Shown here piece after piece: positions 21,880 to 29,005 of a stretch of DNA of 46,900 nt (the stretch's first letter is position 1; each line of letters begins with the position of its first letter). Below the pieces are notes generated by a model. The model had not been told where the DNA came from and ran no database searches. It saw nothing but the letters and a program-made list of their open reading frames with translations. The stretch is from a virus. Location: positions 1 to 46,900 of IMG/VR virus record IMGVR_UViG_3300025928_000014. The stretch is one strand, 5' to 3'. The position numbers were made by a program, and so were the translations under genes.

Positions 21880-22710
21880 TCACTCCCGCCAAAGCACCTG
21901 CACGTCGGACCGGGAGCCGTCCGCCTTGACGTTGCTCACGTTGTTCCCTGCGCTATTTCTTCCGATGAACGAGCGCTGACCGGCGTCGCCGGGATCGCTG
22001 CACCACATCGCCTCCCTGGCTTCCTTCCGCCTTCGGAGACGCGCGCCTCGGTTGTTGATCGTCGTCGTTGACTTGATGTATTCGAAGGGCAGCCACTTCG
22101 CGCCCGCCGCCTCGCACACGATTACCTGCCCGCTGCGCAACCGGCACCATTCGCCTAGATCTGCGTACTCGAGCGGCAGGCCACGGCGGTAGTGCCTGCC
22201 CGCTGGACCCTCGTACGGCGCGTCGATGAACCACGTGGCCTCGGCGTCGGGTAGCGCGTCGTAGGAGGCGTGCTGGACGCGCCAGTGCCGAATACGCTCA
22301 ACCTGAGCGGCGATGCGGGCGCGCACCGTCGCGCTCCACAGCGAAGACTCGTACTTGCCGCTCTGCATCCACTTCGACGGCTTACGTCGCGGCGATGCGG
22401 CCCCACGCACGATCCAGAATCCGAGAAACCATTTGGCCTCTTGCGGAGCCTTGACGTCATCGATATGGCCGAAGATCGCCGGCAGGCTCATGATGTCGTC
22501 TCGTGTGGCGGAAGTCAGGAAGCGCCAGATTCCAACGATTCTCTCGTCCACATCGGCAAGTGTCACATCGCGGTCAGAGTGGCGCGTGGCGTAACCAGCG
22601 GAGCCGCAGAAGGGTTCTATGATGCGCGGATACCGAGGCGCCGGGTAGAGTTTGGCAATGCGATGCTTCGCGCCGTAGTAGCTGAAAAACGGACGGAGCG
22701 CCGCACTCAC
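21880..22710 (-). CDS. DNA adenine methylase (D12 class)
   Basis: A 276-residue protein. The GTG at 22710 overlaps the previous stop (GTGA), so it is preferred over the GTG at 22719. The N-terminus has FFSYYGAK (residues 8-15), then IIEPFCGSAGY (30-40) as the S-adenosylmethionine site, and FIDAPYEG with Asp163-Ala-Pro-Tyr166 as the catalytic motif. The usual motif is DPPY; Ala in second place is uncommon but leaves the catalytic Asp, Pro and Tyr. This order of motifs is that of Dam-type N6-adenine methylases. It probably protects phage DNA from restriction or marks it for replication control. Confidence 0.85.
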   Translation of the reverse strand: MSAALRPFFSYYGAKHRIAKLYPAPRYPRIIEPFCGSAGYATRHSDRDVTLADVDERIVGIWRFLTSATRDDIMSLPAIFGHIDDVKAPQEAKWFLGFWIVRGAASPRRKPSKWMQSGKYESSLWSATVRARIAAQVERIRHWRVQHASYDALPDAEATWFIDAPYEGPAGRHYRRGLPLEYADLGEWCRLRSGQVIVCEAAGAKWLPFEYIKSTTTINNRGARLRRRKEAREAMWCSDPGDAGQRSFIGRNSAGNNVSNVKADGSRSDVQVLWRE

Positions 22711-22886
22711 GGCGTCCACAGCTTTCGGTCGAGCACATCGAAGATCAGGCGCTCCTGCTCGCCCTCGGTTAGCGGCGTCAGCGCCTCCTCACCGAAGCGC
22801 TTCCCCCACCTACCGACAGCGCACCTCTCGGCGTTGACGGCGAGCGACACTTCTCGCGCGAGTTCACGGATTTCGTCAAGGCTCAC
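22707..22886 (-). CDS. Small protein upstream of the methylase
   Basis: A 59-residue protein with GGAGGG before the GTG at 22886, which also overlaps the preceding stop. It is helical and charged (DEIRELAREVSLAVNAERC, GEQERLIFDVLDRKLW). The longer frame to 23168 is a shadow. It is coupled on both sides by GTGA overlaps. Function unknown. Confidence 0.6.
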   Translation of the reverse strand: MSLDEIRELAREVSLAVNAERCAVGRWGKRFGEEALTPLTEGEQERLIFDVLDRKLWTP

Positions 22887-23044
22887 GCTGCCCTCCGAAT
22901 TGTGCAGTCCCGGCAGATGTCGCGCAGCCTGAATCTGTCGTCCAGTCGATCCAGAACGCGCCGAACCAGCGGGTAGCCGAAGTGCCAGGCGAGTTGCGCG
23001 AGGGCGAGCGTCCCGACGCCGCAGAGGAAGGCGAGGAGGGTCAT
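22883..23044 (-). CDS. Small single-TM protein
   Basis: A 53-residue protein whose ATG at 23044 overlaps the upstream stop. Residues 2-20 (TLLAFLCGVGTLALAQLAW) are hydrophobic, and the remainder is Arg/Asp-rich with CRDC near residue 45. It is probably an inner-membrane protein with a cytoplasmic or periplasmic basic tail. Function unknown. Confidence 0.6.
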   Translation of the reverse strand: MTLLAFLCGVGTLALAQLAWHFGYPLVRRVLDRLDDRFRLRDICRDCTIRRAA

Positions 23045-23256
23045 ACGCACTGCCCGCTTTCGGCCGCGCATCGGTGAAGAAACATACATTTCGGGCAAAT
23101 GCCGAGTGTTCCAGCACCGAGGCCGCACGCTGCACATCCGTCAAGCATCGCCCTCGGCCACCGATCACCGCATTTCGAGCACGGCTTCGCGTGACGATCG
23201 ATCGCGTTGTCGATGGTCGAATAGGTGCGGCGGTCGAAATATTCGTCGTCGTTCAT
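23041..23256 (-). CDS. Small zinc-ribbon protein
   Basis: A 71-residue protein with ATG overlapping the RusA stop (ATGA). It contains CSKC near residue 26, CAAC near 41 and CPKC followed by HRC near 54-63, enough for two zinc sites. Such small multi-ribbon proteins are frequent among phage early genes. No function is assigned. Confidence 0.65.
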   Translation of the reverse strand: MNDDEYFDRRTYSTIDNAIDRHAKPCSKCGDRWPRAMLDGCAACGLGAGTLGICPKCMFLHRCAAESGQCV

Positions 23257-23711
23257 GCTTGGGTCACGTAGATGACGGCGCCGGGCGAGTCCAGCGCGTC
23301 AGGATCTTCGTTAGCGAAAACCTTCGCCAGCCGCAGGTACTCCGACACCTGGGCGTCATCGTTCCAGACGCGGGCGGTTGTTAGTGCATCCTCGGTCGAG
23401 CGCGCAAGTTTTGACAGGTCCGGCTTCGTGAACGGCTGCGAAGGGGCGCCGTCGCGTAGCTGTCGGGCGTTCTTGCCAGTGCGGTAATGGCTCTGCGGCC
23501 GTACGACTGTGAACACCATGCGCACATGAAGCGGGCCACCCAACGGCAACGCCCCGTCGCGCGCCTCCACGGCGGCGCTCACTACGGCGTCGCGCCAGTT
23601 CTTAATTCGATCATGCAACTGCTCTACGACGATGACGCGCTTCGTCCGCGGATTGTTGAAGCCGCGTTTCGAACCTTGGGGAGCTGGAGTGCCGCGCACT
23701 TCGATTCTCAT
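23253..23711 (-). CDS. rusA: RusA-family Holliday junction resolvase
   Basis: A 152-residue protein with the ATG at 23711 overlapping the upstream stop (ATGA) after AAGGGG. The start RGTPAPQGSKR, the acidic motif TKPDLSKLARSTEDAL (Asp98 and Asp108), then VWNDDAQV (Asp118, Asp119) and a late Lys130 reproduce the RusA active site. The enzyme cuts four-way DNA junctions made during recombination and replication. It lies in the same operon as the exonuclease/annealing pair, completing a phage recombination module. Confidence 0.88.
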   Translation of the reverse strand: MRIEVRGTPAPQGSKRGFNNPRTKRVIVVEQLHDRIKNWRDAVVSAAVEARDGALPLGGPLHVRMVFTVVRPQSHYRTGKNARQLRDGAPSQPFTKPDLSKLARSTEDALTTARVWNDDAQVSEYLRLAKVFANEDPDALDSPGAVIYVTQA

Positions 23712-24028
23712 TGGTCGCACCCCTTGCAAATCCGCGCATTCCCTGGCACATCCTCGCGCGCGCGAAACTCACGGCGAAAGCGAGGAGCAATTGCCGTGGC
23801 GAGCCCGCAAACCGGCGCGAGCATGTTGGGACTGGCGAACCATTCCGCCCAACGGTGCCAGAGGCATTTGCGGTTGCGACGGAACCAAACGTTCATAGGG
23901 TCCTGCATCGGCGCAGGAAACGACACGACGGGATGCGGCTCAACCACGCGTCCGAATGCTGCGGTCCACGCTTCCGAAGTTCCATGCAGTTCAGCCATCA
24001 GCCTGCGGTCCTCTTCGTCGCCAATCAT
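23708..24028 (-). CDS. Protein of unknown function next to RusA
   Basis: A 106-residue protein from the ATG at 24028, which overlaps the stop of the 45-residue gene upstream. The middle has a Trp-rich RRNRKCLWHRWAEWFASP segment, and the C-terminus ends in CKGC, suggesting a metal or nucleic-acid site. No family is recognised. Confidence 0.55.
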   Translation of the reverse strand: MIGDEEDRRLMAELHGTSEAWTAAFGRVVEPHPVVSFPAPMQDPMNVWFRRNRKCLWHRWAEWFASPNMLAPVCGLATAIAPRFRREFRAREDVPGNARICKGCDQ

Positions 24029-24162
24029 GCGACGGCCTCGGCGCGTCTTCGTCGGAAGTATTCGTGCGCCGCCCACGCGAAGGCTACATTCCAAACTAGA
24101 AGGCAATCACGGCAAGTGAGCCAGTCATCGCAGGCAACATCCAAATGCTTAAACCACGACAT
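24025..24162 (-). CDS. 45-residue Trp/Cys-rich protein
   Basis: A short gene with GGAG seven bases before the ATG at 24162 and an ATGA overlap with the next gene. It contains CDDW, CRDC and a hydrophobic LLVWNVAFAWAAHEYF stretch followed by RRRR, so it may associate with the membrane. Function unknown. Confidence 0.55.
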   Translation of the reverse strand: MSWFKHLDVACDDWLTCRDCLLVWNVAFAWAAHEYFRRRRAEAVA

Positions 24163-24373
24163 CGGCCGCTCCAATGCCACGCCTCACGCGCTCAGCAACG
24201 GCCAGCGCATGATTGTACGCGCCACGGCAGCCGTAAACGACACCAGCAGTGAACGAGGTCCACGCGACGGACTTGATAAACTCGCGCGTCTTTGAGTCGA
24301 ACAACTCCTCGATTCCGTCGCTCATTTCGGCCCACTCGATTTCGAATGCTTCGCGCTGCTGTTGGTCGCTCAT
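24149..24373 (-). CDS. Small protein with a central hydrophobic helix
   Basis: A 74-residue protein from the ATG at 24373, supported by GGAGG seven bases upstream and overlap with the previous stop. An acidic helical N-terminus (FEIEWAEMSDGIEEL) is followed by a moderately hydrophobic segment (SVAWTSFTAGVVYGCRGAY) and an amphipathic end. Function unknown. Confidence 0.6.
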   Translation of the reverse strand: MSDQQQREAFEIEWAEMSDGIEELFDSKTREFIKSVAWTSFTAGVVYGCRGAYNHALAVAERVRRGIGAADVVV

Positions 24374-24585
24374 GTAAGCGCCTCCGATGGCATCGTGGAC
24401 GGTTGCTCGGCGATATAGGTGCGACTGCCGCATGGACAGACGCATTGGCCCGTCTGTTGATCATGCATCCGGCAGAGATGCTTCAATTCCAGCGGGACCA
24501 TCTCAGGGTTCGGCGTCGGCATGACTGCCGTAAAAACGCGACCGCAGCCGACAGATAAGCGCCTGCTCTTATCGCAAAGTTTCAT
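24370..24585 (-). CDS. Small zinc-ribbon-like protein
   Basis: A 71-residue protein whose ATG overlaps the stop of the Bet gene (ATGA). The C-terminal half has Cys38, His41 and a CVCPC cluster near 48, a probable zinc site. It is coupled on both sides. Function unknown. Confidence 0.6.
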   Translation of the reverse strand: MKLCDKSRRLSVGCGRVFTAVMPTPNPEMVPLELKHLCRMHDQQTGQCVCPCGSRTYIAEQPSTMPSEALT

Positions 24586-25541
24586 TGCCCCTCCTGAAGT
24601 TGTTGCAGCCGCTCCGTTTTCGCGCCTTCGATTCGGTCGATGGAGGCGGAATCTTGGGCGGTTTCCAGCTCCCCCAGCAACGCGTTACACTTCGCGTACG
24701 CCGCCTCTACGCCGTCCTTTGTTTTGCACGTCTTGATGTAGTCGATTGCTTTCGTGACGCGCTCGGTGAGATCGGTGGCTGCCGGCGGTCGAGACGGATT
24801 GGCCTCGTAAAACACTTCCAGCTCGCGCAAGAGTTCGGGATCGGCATCACCAATGCTGTGCCGAAACGCTGCCGCCTGTTCCCATTTCTGCGTGCGCTCC
24901 TCTTGTGTCGTCGCGGCGAGCAGCACACCCTTGAACACACCCACACGGTGCGCGAGCGTTTCCTTCTCCGAAGTCTCGATATTCGGCGCGGTCATTTCCT
25001 CGCGCATAAATAGGCCGCTAAGCTCTTGCGGAAACGCGCGCCGCAACGCCAACGCCTCGGCGCATTTCGCGATCTGGTGAGGCCCCATCTTCTTCCACAT
25101 GAAATCGTTTGGCGGTCCAGGCGCGAAGTCTTTGAAGCGCGCCACGGCCCAAAGCGGCTCGCTAAAGTCGGAGCGGAGAGCCGCCACGCGCGCGGCGAAA
25201 GGGCTCTCGGTTTTCGTCCACACATCAACCCATTGCGCGCCATCGCCCGTCCACTGCGGACCGATCTGTCCCCTGTACTTACCAGTGCGTTCCGCGATGA
25301 GGCGATAACCGTCGATCGATGTTTGGATCGTCATCTTGCCGTCGCGCTTAACCGCGTAAATTTGTCGCGCGAAAGGATCTAGTCCCGTGCGTCGGCAAAC
25401 GTGCAGGAACAGTTGCAATTCCTCGTCCGTGGTGCCCTTTGCGACCGTGTTCTTGAGGATCTGAACCTGTTGCCGCGTGAGTGACGATGCGGATAGGATT
25501 TCCTGCGTCTGAGTTGTGACCAGCGCGGTTTCGTCGCTCAA
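24582..25541 (-). CDS. bet: Bet/RecT-family single-strand annealing protein
   Basis: A 319-residue protein. The TTG at 25541 is the start: it overlaps the exonuclease stop (TTGA) and lies five bases after GAGGTG. The longer frame has no ribosome site. Family blocks are plain: FLHVCRRTGLDPFARQIYAV (45-64), TIQTSIDGYRLIAERTGKYR (71-90), and IAKCAEALALRRAFPQELSG (157-176). These define the lambda Red beta type phage recombination protein, which anneals complementary strands. With the adjacent exonuclease and RusA it forms a complete recombination system; the C-terminal 80 residues are variable and helical. Confidence 0.92.
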   Translation of the reverse strand: MSDETALVTTQTQEILSASSLTRQQVQILKNTVAKGTTDEELQLFLHVCRRTGLDPFARQIYAVKRDGKMTIQTSIDGYRLIAERTGKYRGQIGPQWTGDGAQWVDVWTKTESPFAARVAALRSDFSEPLWAVARFKDFAPGPPNDFMWKKMGPHQIAKCAEALALRRAFPQELSGLFMREEMTAPNIETSEKETLAHRVGVFKGVLLAATTQEERTQKWEQAAAFRHSIGDADPELLRELEVFYEANPSRPPAATDLTERVTKAIDYIKTCKTKDGVEAAYAKCNALLGELETAQDSASIDRIEGAKTERLQQLQEGQ

Positions 25542-26488
25542 AAGATCACCTCTCCTGTTTCGGCGGATCTTTCTTGGCGCCGAGATGATTCGTTGATGAG
25601 CCAATCGGGCGGGGGCATCGAACAGCGGCGCCCGATTGGCGCCCAAGAGTTAGAACGCAAGCAATAGGCGTAACGCGCAGTCGCCCAATCGATGTCCGCC
25701 TTTGCGATCTCAAGCCACTGCGGCTGCTGTTCGTCGATATCGAAGAATCTCGCTTGGTAAGGGTAGACCAGCTGCGCCACGGGAAAGCGGAAGTGAAGTT
25801 GCCCGCGAAGATCAGGTGCTAGTGATTCTACGGCCTCGATATACCACTGCTGCTGAATATGCCACTTCTCCGCTGCTGCTTTATTTTGCAGCGAGCGGTC
25901 GTCAATCTCGCGCTTCGTAAACTTCGGATCGAGGATCAACACATGCCGCCGCGAAAGATGATCCAACATTGCCCGGCACCAAATGGGGCCGTGAGCGGTC
26001 TCGGTCTGCCAGATGATCACCTGTTCTGACTCGCCAAGTGGCCAGTCTCCGTACTCCTCAGCGAGAAGGTCACGCATGGACGATGCCGCCGCTTCGACGC
26101 CCGCAGAACGCTCGCCGCCGCGCGTCAGTACGATGTTGCCCTTCGCTTTCTCAGCGTCCTTCCATTTCTTCGCATCACCGGACCAAGACGCGTACGGCTT
26201 CTTCGTCGTCGGCGAAGTGAAGTCTGATGGATGCGCCTCAACGTAGCGCGCGCCTTTGCCGAGGACGATAGCGTGCGCAATCGAGCCCGTTTCCATGGCT
26301 TCAGTCGCGCGTTCGTCGGCGAGTTGTTCATGCCAGGAGGTAAGGCGAGGATGGTGCGCCGCAAACTCGGTGGGCGAACCGCTCAGTAGCCGCTTGATCC
26401 CCGAAGAACTGAGCGACGGTTCAGGCGCCGGATCAGAATGGTATTCCTCCGGCGTGATGTCGTAAATTCCGGCAGCCATGATGGTCAT
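25538..26488 (-). CDS. RecE-like PD-(D/E)xK exonuclease
   Basis: A 316-residue protein from the ATG at 26488, chosen because it overlaps the stop of the gene upstream (ATGA); the frame opens 18 bases earlier. It begins with the family start GIYDITPEEYHSDP and SLSSSGIKRLL. The nuclease core shows ETGSIAHAIVLG near 66-77, Glu155, CRAMLDHLS with Asp176, LILDPKF with Asp187 and Lys189, and QQWYIEA as the QxxxY motif. It digests one strand of double-stranded DNA to supply substrate for the Bet protein encoded immediately downstream. Confidence 0.85.
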   Translation of the reverse strand: MTIMAAGIYDITPEEYHSDPAPEPSLSSSGIKRLLSGSPTEFAAHHPRLTSWHEQLADERATEAMETGSIAHAIVLGKGARYVEAHPSDFTSPTTKKPYASWSGDAKKWKDAEKAKGNIVLTRGGERSAGVEAAASSMRDLLAEEYGDWPLGESEQVIIWQTETAHGPIWCRAMLDHLSRRHVLILDPKFTKREIDDRSLQNKAAAEKWHIQQQWYIEAVESLAPDLRGQLHFRFPVAQLVYPYQARFFDIDEQQPQWLEIAKADIDWATARYAYCLRSNSWAPIGRRCSMPPPDWLINESSRRQERSAETGEVIF

Positions 26489-26652
26489 CGGCGGCACCCA
26501 TGGCATTCAATCGACGGAGGGAAGAGGCTGATATGGTACGAACCCCACGGCGTTTGAACCCAACTAACGAGCGACCAGACAACCAAGATGAACACGACGA
26601 TACTCACGCAGCCGCAACCACATCCCGCGGAGCCGCTATCTGAATCAGCCAT
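26485..26652 (-). CDS. Small Cys-rich single-TM protein
   Basis: A 55-residue protein with GGGAGG before the ATG at 26652 and an ATGA overlap with the exonuclease. Its N-terminus reads SAGCGCGC, followed by one membrane segment (VSIVVFILVVWSLVSWV, about 16-32) and a Pro-rich tail with CxxC. The Cys cluster just before the membrane is unusual. Function unknown. Confidence 0.6.
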   Translation of the reverse strand: MADSDSGSAGCGCGCVSIVVFILVVWSLVSWVQTPWGSYHISLFPPSIECHGCRR

Positions 26653-26869
26653 TCATCGCCTCCCGCACGCAAGCGAACTCGCCGCAGATGGAGCATTGCG
26701 TAGAGTGTCTAGGGTCGGTTACGTACTTCTGCGCGTCGATACGGTGACGATGAATGTCACACCGCGCCCAATGCTTCTCATCCGCGTGGCCGCTCTTCGT
26801 GCACAGCTTAACGAGCGCTTGCTGTAACGCCGTGACTTGGTCGCGGAGATCCTCAACAATGCCACTCAT
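26645..26869 (-). CDS. Small protein with CxxC motif
   Basis: A 74-residue protein from the ATG at 26869 with GGGAGG upstream; the long frame above it is Arg/Ser-rich shadow. A helical N-terminus (VEDLRDQVTALQQALVKL) is followed by His/Cys residues (HWARCDIHRHR, CSICGEFAC), a likely zinc-binding end. Function unknown. Confidence 0.6.
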   Translation of the reverse strand: MSGIVEDLRDQVTALQQALVKLCTKSGHADEKHWARCDIHRHRIDAQKYVTDPRHSTQCSICGEFACVREAMNG

Positions 26870-26940
26870 CGGTTTGCCTCCCTGCGCTCTTGCGCACCCG
26901 GACCGAGTTCGTCTTGAAGGTGCAGGGTGTGATGGTTCAT
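26866..26940 (-). CDS. 24-residue coupled peptide
   Basis: A very short frame from the ATG at 26940 with GGAG upstream, overlapping the stop before it and the start after it (ATGA on both sides). The peptide is His-rich at its start (MNHHTLHLQDEL) and charged afterwards. It may be a translated linker that couples ribosomes between neighbours. Support is the coupling alone. Confidence 0.4.
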   Translation of the reverse strand: MNHHTLHLQDELGPGAQERREANR

Positions 26941-27131
26941 GGCGTCGGCTCCTTCGCACTCCGCGCCTCGTACTCGTCGATGTAGCCCTGTGCGACGCGC
27001 ACACTGACGCCGAGTTTGAGCGCGATCCACGCGGCACGAGTCGTGCGCTGCCGACTCTCCTCGTTCGGACCGTCGTAGGCTCGGTAACCCGCGAGAAAAA
27101 AGGATTCGTGCTTCTTCGGTACGCGGCTCAC
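26937..27131 (-). CDS. Small helix-turn-helix-like protein
   Basis: A 64-residue protein from the GTG at 27131, which overlaps the previous stop. The segment TTRAAWIALKLGVSVRVAQGYIDEYEA resembles a small HTH domain, preceded by a short aromatic N-terminus. It may bind DNA or be structural. No specific family is recognised. Confidence 0.55.
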   Translation of the reverse strand: MSRVPKKHESFFLAGYRAYDGPNEESRQRTTRAAWIALKLGVSVRVAQGYIDEYEARSAKEPTP

Positions 27132-27547
27132 GACCGCACCGCCTGGGGGTTGCGAGACTCTTCGATCTCCATCAGAGAGTTCATCAGGCGGCAATAGTCC
27201 CCTTGGGACATCTCAAAGCGGGCGCCATTCCGCAGCAGCGCAACCTCTCCCGGCCTAGATTGATCGCGCTCGATTCGAATTTCATGGTTAGTGGCGTACG
27301 CGATAGCCTCTTGGTACATCAACACGAGCCGATCAATCGCCTGCCTTTTGGTTCGCGTGAGCGCGCCGCCCTTCGTCACGGCGCGTTCTTGACCGCCGCA
27401 GAAGTATGCTGGCAGCAGCACATAGCCGGCGCCGTATTCGTATCTCCGAAATCGCCCGATGCGCAAGCCGTCCATGTAGACGTCGTGAACGTACGTTCCT
27501 CGCGCTTGCCGGTATCTAATGATTTGTGGCACAGCGGCGTCCGTCAT
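27128..27547 (-). CDS. Early protein of unknown function
   Basis: A 139-residue protein from the ATG at 27547, just after the 23-base repeated leader and overlapping the previous stop. It has beta-rich N-terminal sequence (GTYVHDVYMDGLRIGRFRRY) and a helical middle. The C-terminal NPQAV word recurs near the end of the upstream 78-residue protein, where it is also coded by a DNA repeat. Function unknown. Confidence 0.6.
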   Translation of the reverse strand: MTDAAVPQIIRYRQARGTYVHDVYMDGLRIGRFRRYEYGAGYVLLPAYFCGGQERAVTKGGALTRTKRQAIDRLVLMYQEAIAYATNHEIRIERDQSRPGEVALLRNGARFEMSQGDYCRLMNSLMEIEESRNPQAVRS

Positions 27548-27566
27548 CTCACTCTCCATTCGCCCG
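27544..27566 (-). repeat. 23-bp direct repeat at a translation start, copy 1
   Basis: The 23 bases are identical to 27777-27799. On the coding strand each copy ends in the start codon of a gene and carries GGAGAGTGAG as the ribosome site, so the repeat is a duplicated translation-initiation leader. The proteins that follow differ, apart from a shared NPQAV word at their ends. Confidence 0.8.
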
Positions 27567-27780
27567 GAACGAACACCGCCTGGGGGTTGTCGCAAGGCTT
27601 GATCGTGAAGCCGTCGCGCACAAGGCCGCAAACGTTCGTAGCGCCAGACCAGCCGACAAGGTCGCGAGGATACTGCACGAACTGACCGTCACTGATTCGC
27701 GCGACGATCGGAAACGCGTCCGAGCGGCTGGGATGCGTGGCGTCTAACTCGACGAAGTACTTCGGGTCGTACTTGCTCAT
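27544..27780 (-). CDS. Early protein of unknown function
   Basis: A 78-residue protein from the ATG at 27780, chosen because the GGAGAG site of the repeated leader precedes it; a GTG at 27807 overlapping the previous stop is an alternative. It is a compact beta-rich protein (YFVELDATHP, FPIVARISDGQFVQYP, GFTIKPC). Function unknown. Confidence 0.6.
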   Translation of the reverse strand: MSKYDPKYFVELDATHPSRSDAFPIVARISDGQFVQYPRDLVGWSGATNVCGLVRDGFTIKPCDNPQAVFVPGEWRVR

Positions 27781-27799
27781 CTCACTCTCCATTCGCCCG
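27777..27799 (-). repeat. 23-bp direct repeat at a translation start, copy 2
   Basis: Identical to 27544-27566. It carries the ribosome site and start codon of the 78-residue gene. Either a recent duplication or selection for one initiation signal could explain it. Confidence 0.8.
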
Positions 27800-27803
27800 C
27801 CGT

Positions 27804-28106
27804 TCACGGTCGCACCGCCGGCGGGAACTTGGTAGGTGGATTCAACGGCTCAACGTTGCATTGCCACGCCGCATTGATTGCGCGGGCGCAGAGAGCATCG
27901 GCGGGTTGCGTCGAGCGGAATGGGCCGTAGAGCACGTTGACCGCCGCACGGCTCGTGCCCACGTGGCCGACTACGCGCGCGACGTACCACTTCGGCGCAG
28001 GCTGCGCGAGATACGCCCAGCCGGCGGCCGTGATCCCGTGACGACCCTTAGCCGACGCGACGGAAGCAACGAACGTGAACAATAGGGGTAGGAGAATACG
28101 CTTCAT
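27804..28106 (-). CDS. Secreted or periplasmic small protein, first gene of the early operon
   Basis: A 100-residue protein with GGAGG seven bases before the ATG at 28106. It has a clear signal peptide: KR, a hydrophobic stretch LLPLLFTFVASVASA, and a probable cut after ASA near residue 18. The mature part is small, with two Cys residues that could pair. It is the promoter-proximal gene of the long leftward block. An exported early protein may alter the host envelope, for example by superinfection exclusion; this is inference. Confidence 0.65.
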   Translation of the reverse strand: MKRILLPLLFTFVASVASAKGRHGITAAGWAYLAQPAPKWYVARVVGHVGTSRAAVNVLYGPFRSTQPADALCARAINAAWQCNVEPLNPPTKFPPAVRP

Positions 28107-28380
28107 GTCAAAACCTCCACAGGGTTCGCCCGCCCCATCATGCTTCGGTGTGTGATCAGCCGCTTGGTCGTTCGCACCCCTGACGGACAAACTCGCCCGG
28201 TCAGGCGCGGCGCTCAGGTGGTCGCGGCACGAAGATTGAGAGGTCTGCACCGAAGCATGATGCGGTGGGCGAGGTTGAAGGTTACGGCTGATCACGACGA
28301 CAATCTAAAGTCCGAGGGCGAGGGTTGTCAAGAAGTATTTTCAGGATTGCGCATTTCTTGAAACGTGGTATCCTCACCTC
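28107..28380. promoter_or_regulatory. Divergent control region with inverted repeats
   Basis: This gene-free stretch separates the leftward early operon from the rightward HTH gene. CATCATGCTTCGGTG at 28136-28150 is a perfect inverse of 28248-28262. GTGATCAGCCG at 28152-28162 is a perfect inverse of 28285-28295. The two pairs interleave, so they are more likely operators or looping sites than one hairpin. TCAAGAA at 28328-28334 and TTCTTGA at 28355-28361 flank the HTH promoter region. A TATCCT box at 28369-28374 with TTGCGC 16 bases upstream would start transcription at about the GTG of the HTH gene. Confidence 0.6.
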
Positions 28381-28626
28381 GTGAGCGCGAGTAAAAACCG
28401 AAGTTACTACTCCATCAACCTCGAAATCGGCGAGCGTATCAGGGCTGCGAGGAATCGCGCCGGACTGCGGCTTGATGAACTCGCGGAGGTCATTTCGAAG
28501 TCGCCGATCACCATGCACGGCATCGAGACGGGCAAGGTTGGCATCAAAGCCGCGCACGTGGCCCTGATCGCGCTGGCGCTGAAATGCACGGTGCGCAGCC
28601 TCTTTCCGAAGGGCATGCTGCGATGA
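28381..28626 (+). CDS. XRE-family HTH repressor-like protein
   Basis: An 81-residue protein with a lambda-repressor-type helix-turn-helix: IGERIRAARNRAGLRLDELA, then EVISKSPITMHGIETGK with the recognition helix near 44-53. A short C-terminal extension follows (TVRSLFPKGML), of the kind seen in small regulators. The GTG start has no ribosome site and the likely transcription start coincides with it, suggesting leaderless translation as for lambda CI from PRM. It faces the early operon across the repeat-rich control region and is the natural candidate for its regulator. Confidence 0.8.
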   Translation: MSASKNRSYYSINLEIGERIRAARNRAGLRLDELAEVISKSPITMHGIETGKVGIKAAHVALIALALKCTVRSLFPKGMLR

Positions 28627-28832
28627 TCTTTCATGCCTACCTCATAACGTGCGTGACGACGGGGAAGCGGTACGTCGGCATCACGTCTCGTTCGGTCGAG
28701 CGTCGATGGAGAGAGCACGTTCACGAAGCGGCGCGCGAGATTCCGCGCATGGCAATCGGGCGCGCTATCGCGGAGCACGCTCCGCATTCCGCCGCCGCAG
28801 TGGCTGGAGGGGAAGTGAGATGTCCGACCTGA
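28623..28832 (+). CDS. Short GIY-YIG domain protein
   Basis: A 69-residue protein whose ATG overlaps the HTH stop (ATGA). The N-terminus has AYL at 5-7 and KRYVGI at 15-20 (the GIY and YIG elements) followed by SVERRWREH with the conserved Arg and His. The metal-binding Glu expected later in the domain is not evident, so the domain looks truncated after about 45 residues. It could be a remnant of a homing-type nuclease or a non-catalytic protein. Confidence 0.65.
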   Translation: MIFHAYLITCVTTGKRYVGITSRSVERRWREHVHEAAREIPRMAIGRAIAEHAPHSAAAVAGGEVRCPT

Positions 28833-29005
28833 ACGAAGAAGTAGGTACGTGTGGTTTCTTCTGCTGCCCTGCGCGGTGGCCTGAGAGTGGGCAAGCGGAA
28901 GATCAGCGCGACTGCGCACATCCGAAGGAGAGTCACTACTCGATTGATGGCGAGGCACTCGGATGTTTCAAGTGCGAGGCAGGGGACGCTTCCAGCACGC
29001 AGTAG
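28820..29005 (+). CDS. Cys-rich small protein
   Basis: A 61-residue protein with GGAGGGG before the ATG at 28820, overlapping the GIY-YIG gene by 13 bases. Cys residues at CGFFCC, DCAH and CFKC suggest a zinc fold. It converges on the leftward 97-residue gene and overlaps it by 70 bases. Function unknown. Confidence 0.55.
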   Translation: MSDLNEEVGTCGFFCCPARWPESGQAEDQRDCAHPKESHYSIDGEALGCFKCEAGDASSTQ

